Notes: a model not told the origin generated them from the letters alone. A stretch of 17,257 nucleotides of DNA from Dictyocoela muelleri (GCA_016256075.1 SDVU01000212.1:1-17257), one strand, 5' to 3'; shown: positions 8,469 to 16,268, counted from the first letter of the stretch. Program-made: numbers and translations.

Positions 8469-9110
8469 ATGACCCTGAATATCAACGGGCATTTAGTAAA
8501 ACAGAAGACCTATGTCTGCTACTTGACATAGAAAAGCCGGTTATCGTATGCCTGCAGTAACTCTTTTTCACAAAATCAAGAATTTCTTCTTACCAGGCTA
8601 TGCGAAGATCAACGCCGGAAAGTCAAGCAGTGAAGGATCGCGAGGTCTAGCTTTTGCGATCAATAATGGGAGCGTATTGATGCTTAGCGAGTACGAAGCT
8701 AACGACAATTTCTTGGCAGGAGTTGTGGAATGCCTGGATCAGGATAAAAAACTGTTTACACTCCTAGTGTTAAACGCTTATATTCCTCATTCGCGCGAGC
8801 TGAGGAAAGCGGCACCTGGATGGTTATCATGTTTTCTACGCAAATAAAACATTCGGTCGAAGTTTGACGAGATAGTCCTGCTTGTAGATTGGAACAGAAA
8901 TCCTGAAAAGGTAAACCGGTCTCTTATGAGTAAGAAGTTATCTCTAAATGTGAACATTCTCTACTTTTGTTCTCCTACCCGACGTAACAACTCTGGACGC
9001 ATGGGAAGATGTATAGACTTCTTTTCGTGTATGTGGAGAAGTATTATCTTTGACTAACAGGTTTTACGCCGTTAGGATATCTCTGAACACTATCCAGTGG
9101 TAGATACATT
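8469..9110 (+). pseudogene. LINE APE-type endonuclease domain, inactivated
   Basis: Recognisable landmarks of the exonuclease-endonuclease-phosphatase fold occur in order. MTLNINGH at 8469 is the usual N-terminal strand. VIVCLQ at about 8541-8559 precedes where the catalytic Glu is expected. PGYAKI and GSRGLAFAI follow (about 8593-8660), then LFTLLVLNAYIPHSRE (8755-8800). DWNRNPEK (about 8890) corresponds to the GDFN motif. RMGRCIDFF (about 8999-9025) corresponds to the IDY motif, and SEHYPVV (about 9084-9105) to the SDH motif. The pieces lie in more than one frame, so the domain is dead. It would nick target DNA to prime reverse transcription. Confidence 0.75.
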
Positions 9111-9639
9111 AAATTTGGCATTCTTGAAACCCGCCAAAAAGGTATTTATTTTCGATAGAAAGATGATTTAAGATGCCAAAGTAGCTGAGGCCATCGCTAG
9201 ATCAGAGAAATGGAATAAAATTTCTGGTTCTTCTAATTCTATAGAGTAATTCGCCAGTACCTTTCTGGATAAAATAAAAACTCTCTTTTGAGCACCAGAT
9301 ATTGCGACAGAAAAGAGAAAAATGAAACGCAAATAACTCTATATAGTCAAAATACTAGAAAAGCTATCCTAAAACAAAGGTATATTTCTATTTATACAAC
9401 AGAGAGGCGTATAATGCATCAAACTATGCTGAATTGTCGAAGACTGCGAACTCCATGAAAATGATAGATCGTAAGAAACAGCAAGAGGATTATCTAAGTG
9501 TTGGATTAAGGCATTTATGAAAAATAAAGGGCGTGAAATGTGGTCTTGGGTTCGTTCAGGGACGCAGAGAAATCGCGCGATGGTTTGACAACTTATTTTG
9601 AACAAGATATGGGAGAAGTCTTTTACACGAGAAAAGATC

Positions 9640-10590
9640 AGTAAAAACTAGAAGGTGCACTGCCGTGACTTAGCCTATACCCATTGATTTAGTAAGAGTA
9701 AATCTTATTATGGAGAACCCTAGATGGTTAACCATAATATTGATGGCTGTGATGAAAATATTAACTGGTCCGAAAAACTCGTTGCCTTCAAAAGCACTGA
9801 ACGAGGAAAGGCGCCAGGGATAGACGGGATTCTAGTAGACATCTTAAATCAATATAGGATGACATCAGATGTGATAAACCATTATGCGCTGCCTCTATGA
9901 TCTACTTACCCCTGTGTTTGATAAAGGCGAAATTCCTTCGACATGGGACACCTCTGTGATAATTCCAGTTCCTAAGAAAGGGGGCTTGAGCCGATGTGAT
10001 AACTATCGAGGTATTTATCTTACAGCACCACATGTAAACTTATTAGTAAGGTGTTGTAAATAGATTATCAGGAATATTTGAGGAGAATAATATTCTCAAA
10101 AAGGTACAAGCTGGGTTTAGACGTTTGGAAGAATGTGTATGCCAAGCGACGTGTCTTTATGAAATTCACAAGAGGAAATAACTTGATGGGGAAACCACTT
10201 TCGTTGCTTTCCTTGATTTCACCAAAGCATATGACAGAGTACCACATGCAGGACTTCTTTTCTGATTGAAGCGTCTAAGTTTCCATGGTAAATTGTATCG
10301 TTTCATTAAGCGCACACCAAAAACACAAATTCCTTCGTAAGAGTAAATGGTTCTAACAGTGAGTCATTTTTGTACGAAGTTGGAATTAGGCAGAATTTCC
10401 AATTTCTCCTATGCTCTTCAACCTGTACATTAATGAGTTATTCGATGGATTGCATGGTATTTACATCGGAGATGAAAGTATACCAGGGCTTTTATTTGCT
10501 GATGACGCAGTTTTTTTTAGACTCGGCAGATAAATTGCAACAAAATCTGGCTAGAGTGGAGTGCTAGTGTTCCCGCTAGGATATGGCAAT
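9640..10590 (+). pseudogene. LINE reverse transcriptase domain, inactivated
   Basis: Classic non-LTR RT blocks occur in order: KAPGIDGI (9808-9831), PVPKKGGLSRCDNYRGI (9966-10016), AFLDFTKAYDRVPHAGLL (10204-10259) with the first catalytic Asp, PISPMLFNLYINELFDG (about 10402-10454), and LLFADDAV (10489-10512) with the catalytic FADD. INIEKCGNLIVN (about 10588-10623) begins the palm-thumb transition. Catalytic aspartates are preserved although frame breaks separate the blocks. The spacing and the FADD motif fit LINE rather than LTR polymerases. Confidence 0.85.
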
Positions 10591-11737
10591 AAACATTGAG
10601 AAGTGTGGAAATCTTATCGTGAACGACGGTAGAGAATATACCTTCAACTTAGATGAATTCGTGCTGCCGAGAGTAGATTTGTATACTTATCAAGGGTTGC
10701 TTATCGATATGAATGTAAACATCTCGACTATCATAACTGATAGAAAAGATAATTCCGCAAAGCTTATTTCTCAATGCAGACATTCGAAGAAAAAAATATG
10801 TTCCACAGCCAGTAAAGTCAGTTTTGTCAAGGGTGTTCTCCCTTCCAATAGCAAAATACGGGTGTGAGATTTACGGAATGTCTGACCACCGAGTCAGACC
10901 TCTACAGAAAGTTGTCGATAATGTTATTAAAGATACATTATCTGCGCCATCAAATTTCTGTAGAGCCGTAGCATACATAGAAATGAATCTTGAAACAGTG
11001 TCATTTCGATCAGCAGTTGCACGAATAAGAGCTTACGCCAAGTTGACACAGTCTAAAACTTACATGTCGAGAAATTGTCAACAGAGTTTAAGACCGAAAA
11101 TTTACTTTGATGACTGGGACAGAAACGTGGCTTCACAAGTATCTTAAAAACATATCTGTGAGATCTTACGTTGGATTGGGTATAGCCGAAGTACGTGTGC
11201 GTATACATCAACACCTTTCAAACCCCACTCGAAGTAAAATTCAAACTTTACGGAAAGCTGGCGAGTTTGAACATGTATTATTCCGAAATGCCGGAATTTC
11301 CAAGTTTGTGTGTAGGTATAATAGTTATTGTGAGGCTGGAACACCCGGATGAAATTCCGAGTCGAGTGTTTCCAGATGACCTATCAACAAGCGTGTACGG
11401 AAGTATCCCAGGAGTCTATAAAGAAACCTGCGTATTTTGTTGGAATCGTCAAAGAGACTGTTCTACATTTCCTATGGTTTTTTAGACGGTTTGATTCAAC
11501 TAGAGGCCCGGCTTATAGGTCAGTATAGCTGAATGGTCGGTAACCTCTGCATTCATGAGGTGGCAGATCCAACAAATCCTCGTAACGAGGCGACTCTAAT
11601 CGGGTTACTCTTAGGAAGTGGATGGAATGCATTGTCCGGTACAGTTACGGTTTATGATCGCTTCGGCGTCATACCTGACTATGGTCCTTCCGATTAGGAT
11701 GAAAAATCTTGTCGGAAGTGATTTTGTCTTAAAATAG
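10590..11737 (+). pseudogene. LINE C-terminal region with Cys-His motif, inactivated
   Basis: After the RT comes thumb-like sequence (LPRVDLYTYQGLLIDMN, about 10662-10710), then AKYGCEIYGMSD and a helical stretch (VRPLQKVVDNVIKDTL). A C-terminal Cys-His segment near 11430-11475 (CVFC, then KETVLHF in another frame) matches the C-x2-C...H pattern many APE-type LINEs carry behind the RT and use for RNA binding. The natural stop is TAG at 11735-11737, matching the stop in the second copy. Several frame breaks interrupt the region. Confidence 0.75.
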
Positions 11738-11744
11738 AAGACTT

Positions 11745-11787
11745 CCAAGAACCAAAGGTCTTGGACCAAGGTTGGCGACAACTCGCC
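11745..11787 (+). other. Two tandem stem-loops in the LINE 3' UTR
   Basis: CCAAG-A-ACC pairs with GGT-CTTGG around AAA (11745-11764), and GGCGA pairs with TCGCC around CAAC (11774-11787). Both are present unchanged at 13479-13498 and 13508-13521 in the second copy. In some LINEs (R2, UnaL2, ZfL2) a 3' stem-loop is recognised by the reverse transcriptase, and this could be the counterpart. Confidence 0.55.
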
Positions 11788-11895
11788 GGTTTTTTAGTTG
11801 TGATATCGTGGGGACGATTTGGATGTTGTTTTGTTGCGCATAGCGGGGAAATTTATTTATATAGAAAACTTTTACTAAACATTATTTTATTTTTT

Positions 11896-11992
11896 TGAGA
11901 GGGATCTTTTCAATTAGTGAGAGAGATCTTTGCAGTTAGCGAGAGCGATCTTTGCAGTAAGAGAGATCAGTATTTTCAATTAGTGAGAGTGT
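11896..11992 (+). repeat. Remnant of 22-bp array right of the long LINE
   Basis: About four degenerate units (GAGAGGGATCTTTTCAATT, AGTGAGAGAGATCTTTGCAG, AGCGAGAGCGATC and so on). It is the continuation of the 5474-5627 array on the other side of the LINE, or an independent block of the same family. It is followed by GTTTTTATTTTTTCAAAATT and ACTGGGTTTTTTAC (11990-12027), the spacer that recurs after the unit at 12826. Confidence 0.85.
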
Positions 11993-12028
11993 TTTTATTT
12001 TTTCAAAATTAAATACTGGGTTTTTTAC

Positions 12029-12784
12029 GGCTGGGTGCATTTTTCACCGTATGTGGAAAAAGTGCATTTTCATTGTAGATAAAAAAAACAACTATTAAAT
12101 AAAGAAATATAAAAATGCAATATAATCTAACTTTCAATAAAAATTAAAAGATATTTATTTTAACTGAGCATATATTCTCTAAGAAAAAACAAATATTAAA
12201 TAAGGAAATAGAAAAATTTTATTTAATTTAGCGTCCAAGTAAAATTTAAAGATTATATTTTCAATAATCTGCAGAAGGGTAGCTATAAAAAACAATTCCT
12301 TTATAAGATGAACACGTGTAATGGTGTCTTTGGATAAGACAAAAATAATTTTCTCTAAGAATTTTTTATTCGTTTTTCAACTAATTTAAAATTGTTATTA
12401 TTGAAATATGTTTTGTGTTTAATAATGTATTGAGATATATTTGGTAACCCCAGTGCGATTTTCTTATATCGGAATATTACTTTGTGTTTATAGTTTAACA
12501 TTCCCGTTGTGTACACTATTCACCTAAAGTGAAAAGTGTACAAAAAACTTAATTATATACAAGGACTCTTTAAAGTTATAGAAATAACATTCATATGTAA
12601 TTTTAGATTTCTCTAGATACCTGTAAAAATATTTTTGTCAGATTGATATTCATTTTAGTTAATTAATTTATTATAAATTTTACAGTGAAAAATGCAACTT
12701 TTTTTTACCGCGGGTGAAAAATGCACTTTTTTTATATACGGGGAAAAATGCACTTTTTTCGCCTACAGGGGAAAATGTATCTAA
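12029..12784. mobile_element. Non-coding element with inverted tandem subrepeat ends, ~0.75 kb
   Basis: The left end carries two copies of a GTGCATTTTTC unit (12035, 12062). The right end carries four inverted copies (G(T/G)GAAAAATGCAC type, near 12685, 12714, 12741 and 12769) spaced 27-29 bp, so the ends form long inverted repeats built of subrepeats. The middle contains an imperfect duplication offset by about 101 bp (ACTATTAAATAAAGAAATA near 12091 and its relative near 12192) and a 14-bp-stem hairpin. No ORF is found. It interrupts the composite repeat and is flanked by copies of the 22-bp-unit-plus-spacer segment. Superfamily unknown. Confidence 0.6.
12510..12542. other. 14-bp hairpin inside the 12.0-12.8 kb element
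   Basis: TGTACACTATTCAC (12510-12523) pairs with GTGAAAAGTGTACA (12529-12542) at 13 of 14 positions around the loop CTAAA. It is not followed by a T run, so I do not call it a terminator. It may be part of the element's structure. Confidence 0.5.
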
Positions 12785-12787
12785 CGC

Positions 12788-12866
12788 TTTTCAGTTAGAG
12801 AGAGCCGTCTTTTAAATTAGTGAGAGCGTTTTTATTTTTTAAAAATTCAATACTAGGTTTTTTTAC
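12788..12866 (+). repeat. Last 22-bp units plus T-rich spacer, left arm of palindrome
   Basis: Two degenerate 22-bp units (CAGTTAGAGAGAGCCGTC, AAATTAGTGAGAGCG) are followed by TTTTTATTTTTTAAAAATTC and ATACTAGG. The same succession appears reverse-complemented at 16020-16075 and directly repeated at about 11960-12027. Confidence 0.8.
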
Positions 12867-13055
12867 AAACATATAAACCCCTTTTTAAACTTAGAACTCC
12901 TTTTTAACAATAAACATTCTTCTTCAAACTTATAAACCCATTTTCTAAACTTATAAACCCCTTTTTTAAACATATAAACCCCCTTTTTTCAAACTTATAA
13001 ACCTCTTTTTCAAATTTATAACCCTATTTAAACTTATAACTCCTTTTAAACAATT
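12866..13055 (+). repeat. Array of ~22-bp ACTTATAAACCCC units, left arm
   Basis: About nine imperfect units of 19-25 bp of the type AAACTTATAAACCCCTTTTT, variable in the length of the T run. The same array is present in reverse complement at 15838-16020. It is cut at its right end by the truncated LINE. Confidence 0.85.
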
Positions 13056-13078
13056 AATGGAGAGGCTAGAACGTCCAT

Positions 13079-13471
13079 ATGAAATTCCGAGTCGGGTTTC
13101 AAGATGACCTATCAACAAGCGTGTACGAAAGTATCCCAGAAGTCTATAAAGAAATCTGCGTATTTTATTGTGATAACGTCAAAGAGACCGTTCTACATTT
13201 CATATGGTTTTTTAGACAATTTTATTCAACTAGAGGCCCGGCTTATAGGTCAGTAATAGCTGAAGGGCCGGTTAACTCTGCATTCATGAGGTTAGCTGAT
13301 CCAACAAATCCTCGTGACGAGGCGACTCTAATCGGGTTACTCTTAGGAAGGGTGTGTGATTTACCTGGTCCGGTACAGTTACGGTTTATGATCGCTTCAG
13401 CGTCATACCTGACTATGGTTCTTCCGGATAGGATGCAAAATCTTGTCGGAAGTGATTTTGTCTTAAAATAG
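13079..13471 (+). pseudogene. LINE C-terminal fragment, 130 residues, open frame
   Basis: An uninterrupted frame matching the very end of the LINE protein, with CVFYC and KETVLHF of the Cys-His segment and ending GSDFVLK before TAG. The ATG is simply an internal Met of the parent protein, also present at about 11349 in the long copy, so this is a truncated piece rather than a gene. It is intact where the long copy is broken, suggesting a younger insertion. Confidence 0.8.
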
Positions 13472-13478
13472 AAGACTT

Positions 13479-13521
13479 CCAAGAACCAAAGGTCTTGGAC
13501 CAAGGTTGGCGACAACTCGCC
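13479..13521 (+). other. 3' UTR stem-loops of second LINE copy
   Basis: Same two hairpins as in the long copy (13479-13498 and 13508-13521), with all stem bases unchanged while neighbouring positions differ. Confidence 0.5.
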
Positions 13522-13623
13522 GGTTTTTGAGTTGTGATACCGTGGGGACGATTTGTGTGTTGTTTTGTTGTGCTTAGCGGGGAAATTTATTTATATAGAA
13601 AACTTTTACTAAACATTATTTTA

Positions 13624-13798
13624 AATATTTTTTTATTTATAAACAGATTTTTATAAAGTTATAGAAAAATTTTTGTTAGAGTTATAGAATATCCGCGGAT
13701 TTTTGCATCGATTATTTATGTTTTTACCCTATTTTTAACCCGTATTTTTAACCAGTATTTTGTACCCGTATATATTAGCCCATTTTTTTAACCATTCT
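13624..13798 (+). repeat. Unique block and first CCC-type units of the palindrome's left arm
   Basis: From about 13640, TTATAAACAGATTTTTATAA, AGAGTTATAGAATATCCGCG and TCGATTATTTATGTTTTTAC match the reverse complement of 15770-15850. From 13728 TACCCTATTTTTAACCCGTA begins the TTTTTAACCC array. CCCGTATATATTAGCCCATT (13764 onward) matches the inverted arm before the Merlin derivative interrupts it. Confidence 0.75.
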
Positions 13799-14589
13799 GG
13801 GCTTGTATAGAAAAATGCCTACAATGAGGTACGCATCTTTCTAAACAAAAGCAATTTTAAAAAATTTTATTAATTCCCATATGAATTTAAAATTAATGGG
13901 TAAAATATTTTTGAATAGTGGCGAAATGATTAAATTATTAATATATTTCAAAATATTTTTCAGCCACAAAAAGATGTTTAAAATGTGATGGCACAATGTT
14001 TTTAAAAAATTCTAAATTTACAATGCTAAAATACCGATTCTCTCGTAACTTTTGTCAATTTAGGCAAGATATAAAATTTAAAAATTAGAATTTTTGACGT
14101 ATTTTCATTGCATTTACCATTTAATAGGAGATATTAATTATAGGCAACTTAATCTATTTTATAATTTATCAAATGCCACGATAATGAAAACAAATTATAA
14201 ATTAAGGTGTAAAAATCTAGCTTTGCAACATAAGTTTATAAATCACAGCGTTGGCTTTGTAGCACTCGATGGTACACATACCAACAATATTGAAGGTTTT
14301 TGATCGAATTTGAAATACCAAAAGAGAAAATAAAATGGTGTTAAAAGATGTAATTTAGATGGTTAGATAGTTGGATAGTTGAATACATTTTTGAGCGAAC
14401 GTATATTTTATTTGTGTAGAAGACGAATTTAAAAATATATTTGTGGATATTTTAATAAATATTGTTGAATTGAATTGGTTATAATTAAATTTAATTAAAA
14501 AATAGTGATTTATTAATTTATTTGTAATTTAATTTTTTAAAATTTCAATTCAAGGGCCATCTTTGATGGTAGAATCTTTCTAAACAACC
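13799..14589 (+). mobile_element. Merlin-related deletion derivative, ~0.79 kb
   Basis: The ends form imperfect inverted repeats: GGGCTTGTATAGAAAAAT at 13799 against the reverse complement of 14565-14589 (GGTTGTTTAGAAAGATT). Just inside the left end the sequence folds back on itself: 13803-13818 pairs with 13833-13848 at 14 of 16 positions around a 14-base loop. As a result a right-end motif (ATCTTTCTAAACAA, 13835-13848) is repeated directly at 14574-14587. Possible decayed 8-bp target duplicates are ACCATTCT (13791-13798) and TCCACCCT (14590-14597), 5 of 8 identical. The interior keeps only the start and end of a transposase. It splits the TTTTTAACCC array. Confidence 0.6.
13960..14420 (+). 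pseudogene. Merlin-type transposase with internal deletion
   Basis: A zinc ribbon start (RCLKCDGTMF, first Cys near 13975, and FCQFRQD near 14050) is followed after only about 60 codons by the family's C-terminal block INHSVGFVALDGTHTNNIEGF (about 14240-14301). Here the catalytic-position Glu in NNIE is kept. RWLDSWIVEYIFERTY follows near 14355-14405 in another frame. The segment that should carry the first two catalytic acidic residues (more than 100 codons) is missing, and stops follow NNIEGF. The relation to the transposase at 640-1545 is clear from HTNNI and the ALDG/ALDE block, but they are distinct families by sequence. Confidence 0.7.
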
Positions 14590-14597
14590 TCCACCCT

Positions 14598-15007
14598 TTT
14601 TATTAAAGCCTTCTTATTCAACCATTATTTTTTGAACCCTTATTTTCGAACCCTTATTTTGAAAGCATATTTTTTAGCCCTTATTTTTTTACTCGTATTT
14701 TTTTACGCTTATTCTACAACCACTGTTTTTTAGCCCTATTTTTTAGACCCCATTTTTAACCTTATTTCTTAACTCTTGTTTTTTACCTTTATTTTTTAAC
14801 ACCTTTTTCTTAACCCTTATTTCTTAACCCTTATTTTTTTAACCTTTATTTTTTAACCCTTATTTTTTACATTATTTTTTAACGCTAATTTTTAATACCT
14901 TATTTTTTGACCCTTATCTTTTTTACCCTTGTTTTTTAGCTCTTATTTTTTAGTCCTTATTTTTTAACCCTTATTTTTTAACCCTTATTTTTAACCCATA
15001 TTTTTTT
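14598..15007 (+). repeat. Array of ~14-bp TTTTTAACCCTTA units, left arm
   Basis: About 28 imperfect units of 12-17 bp (AACCCTTATTTTTT type, with variants ACGCTTATT, AGCCCTATT, AACTCTTGTT). Early units include CTTCTTATTCAACC, which matches inverted units at 15645-15710. The array reverses direction at about 15008-15018, the centre of the large palindrome. Confidence 0.9.
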
Positions 15008-15054
15008 ACGAAGGCTATAAAATAAGGGTTAAAATAGGTTTAAAAAAATAGGTT

Positions 15055-15530
15055 CAGTGGCGATAGTCAGAATTACCAATATTCAATAAAAAATATTTTT
15101 TTTACCCAGAAAAAAATTGTTTGAACCCAAGAAAAGAAAAATAATACACCATAAAAAATAATTCAAGGCCCTTTGTAACCATATCATGATGTTGATATTT
15201 ATAAGCTACATGCAGGTCTAAAAATACAATTGAATTAGATATTTAAAGTTTTTTAATTATTATATATCAAAACAAATTTTTTAGAGTGTAAAAAAATAGA
15301 TCTTCGCAAAATTTTTTTCTGTAAGTTAAATTTTATACTAGATCACAATTTGTTTTATTATTTTGATTTTTTTATATTTAATAAAAAAAGATTAAAAATA
15401 AAAAAAAACGTTTTTTATAAAGGGAAAAATTTGCAAAATATCTCTTCGGGGAGGGGGGTAATAAAAAAAAATCTAATTTTTTTTCTGACTATTGGGAATT
15501 CTGAATATTGGGAATTCTGACTATGGTGAA
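15055..15530. mobile_element. MITE-like element near the palindrome centre, ~0.48 kb
   Basis: ATAGTCAGAATT(A/C)CCAATATTCA-type ends (15063-15085 and inverted 15502-15524) match at 22 of 23 positions. The left end may start at CAGTGGCG (15055). Near the right end an extra partial copy (ACTATTGGGAATTCT) lies just inside. The interior is AT-rich and non-coding, including a G-rich patch (CGGGGAGGGGGG, 15449-15460). It interrupts the inverted TTTTTAACCC array. CAGTG-starting ends occur in hAT and Tc1/mariner-pogo elements; I cannot decide between them. Confidence 0.6.
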
Positions 15531-15765
15531 TACACCAAAATATAAGAAAAAAAAGGGGTTAAAAAATAAAGGTAAAAAAAACAGGGGTTCAAAAATAAGG
15601 GTTCAAAAATAAGGGTTCAAAAATAAGGGTTTTAACATAAGGGTAGAATAAGAAGGGTTGAATAAGAAGAGTTGAATAAGAAGAGTTGAATAAGAAAGGT
15701 TAAAAAAAAGCGCTAAGGTATACGGGTTAGAAATTAGGATTGAAAATAGGGTGTTAAAAATGGAT
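15531..15765 (-). repeat. Array of ~14-bp TTTTTAACCCTTA units, right arm (inverted)
   Basis: Read on the minus strand it matches the left-arm array: units such as AAAAATAAGGGTTC (plus strand) are the complement of GAACCCTTATTTTT. A subset GAATAAGAAGAGTT (15645-15710) is repeated four times in near-perfect tandem, suggesting local amplification. Confidence 0.88.
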
Positions 15766-15850
15766 AAAAACATAAATAATCGATGTAATTTTTCGCGGAT
15801 TATCTATAACTCTGGCAAAATGTTTCTATAAGTTATAAAAACGTGTTTAT
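15766..15850 (-). repeat. Unique block of the right arm (empty-site copy)
   Basis: Reverse complement carries TCGATTATTTATGTTTTTAT, ATAATCCGCG and GAGTTATAG, matching 13640-13730. Here it adjoins the ACTTATAAACCCC array directly, without a LINE between them. Confidence 0.75.
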
Positions 15851-16020
15851 AAGTTTGAAAATGGAAAAGTGGTTTATTTTTTAAAAAGGGGTTCAATTTT
15901 TAAAAAATTGGGGTTTATAAGTTTGAAAAAAAGGGGTTTATAAGTTTGAAAAAATTGGTTTATAAGTTTTAAAAAAGGGTCTTATAAGTTTGAAAATACG
16001 GATTTATAAGTTTGAAAACC
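15838..16020 (-). repeat. Array of ACTTATAAACCCC units, right arm (inverted)
   Basis: About eight units of GGGGTTTATAAGTTTGAAAA type on the plus strand, the complement of the array at 12866-13055. Confidence 0.88.
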
Positions 16021-16046
16021 TGTATTGAATTTTAAAAAAAATAAAA

Positions 16047-16268
16047 ATCGCTCTCACTAATGAAAAGATCGCTCTCACTAACTGCAAAGATCGCTTTCAC
16101 TAACTTTAAAGTTCGCTCTAACTAACTGCAAAGATCGCTTTAACTAACTGCAAAGATCGCTCTCACACACTTCAAAGATGCGCAATCACTAACTGCAAAG
16201 ATCGCTCTTACTAACTGCAAGATCGCTATGACTAATAAAAGGATCGCTCTCACTAACTGCAAAGATCG
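16047..16268 (-). repeat. 22-bp array, right arm (inverted), about ten units
   Basis: Ten units of ATCGCTCTCACTAACTGCAA type, complementary to TTGCAGTTAGTGAGAGCGAT. Several carry point changes or one-base length changes. It forms the outer edge of the right arm; after ATCGACAAG the repeat similarity ends abruptly. Confidence 0.93.

Larger units (their letters stand above)
5628..11889 (+). mobile_element. LINE (non-LTR retrotransposon, APE endonuclease type), long decayed copy
   Basis: About 6.3 kb running from just after one 22-bp array to just before another. In order it shows a basic Ser/Lys-rich 5' coding region, an apurinic-type endonuclease, a reverse transcriptase with FADD, a Cys-His C-terminal segment and a structured 3' UTR. 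There are no long terminal repeats, integrase or protease, which rules out LTR families. The 3' boundary (ACATTATTTTA, 11889) is fixed by comparison with the second copy ending at 13623; the 5' boundary is approximate. No poly(A) tail is obvious. The copy is riddled with stops and frame changes and cannot be active. Its GC content is clearly above that of the surrounding DNA and of the host gene. I cannot assign the clade from sequence alone. Confidence 0.88.
13056..13623 (+). mobile_element. LINE, 5'-truncated second copy of the same family
   Basis: Aligns with 11330-11889 of the long copy at roughly nine bases in ten by eye, from GAGGCT(A/G)GAAC to ACATTATTTTA. Only the C-terminal coding end and 3' UTR are present, the typical result of incomplete target-primed reverse transcription. 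It is inserted between the ACTTATAAACCCC array and the block containing ATCCGCGG. In the inverted arm those are contiguous near 15838, so that arm preserves the empty site. Confidence 0.88.
11896..16268. repeat. Large interrupted palindrome (foldback-like) of layered tandem repeats
   Basis: Left arm order: 22-bp units, T-rich spacer, ACTTATAAACCCC units, unique block, TTTTTAACCC units. The right arm (15018-16268) shows exactly the same series on the opposite strand. The turning point is near 15008-15018 (ACGAAGGCTAT). Excluding inserted elements and counting the left arm from 12788, each arm is about 0.8-0.9 kb. Insertions are at 12029-12784, 13056-13623, 13799-14589 and 15055-15530. The layout resembles Foldback-type elements with long inverted ends made of tandem subrepeats, but an inverted duplication of a satellite block is an alternative. 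Confidence 0.75.

Noticed and set aside
6036-9605. Eight minus-strand ORFs of 63-100 residues
   Set aside because: They are shadows of the GC-richer LINE coding region, whose true sense strand is fixed by endonuclease and RT motifs on the plus strand.
5474-12000. 22-bp arrays as long terminal repeats of an LTR element
   Set aside because: They are tandem satellites rather than unique terminal blocks, and the enclosed RT is of LINE type with an APE endonuclease and no integrase or protease.
13243-13515. Minus-strand ORF of 90 residues
   Set aside because: It is antisense to the LINE C-terminal fragment and its conservation follows the plus-strand frame.
13835-14587. 14-bp direct repeat ATCTTTCTAAACAA as a target-site duplication
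   Set aside because: The copies are better explained as the terminal motif of the Merlin derivative, since an inverted copy lies at 13803-13816 and the opposite palindrome arm places the junctions further out.
14598-15007. Telomeric repeat tract (AACCCT-like)
   Set aside because: Units are 12-17 bp, irregular and T-rich, and the array is mirrored internally, unlike a telomere of short exact repeats; a degenerate subtelomeric origin cannot be excluded.
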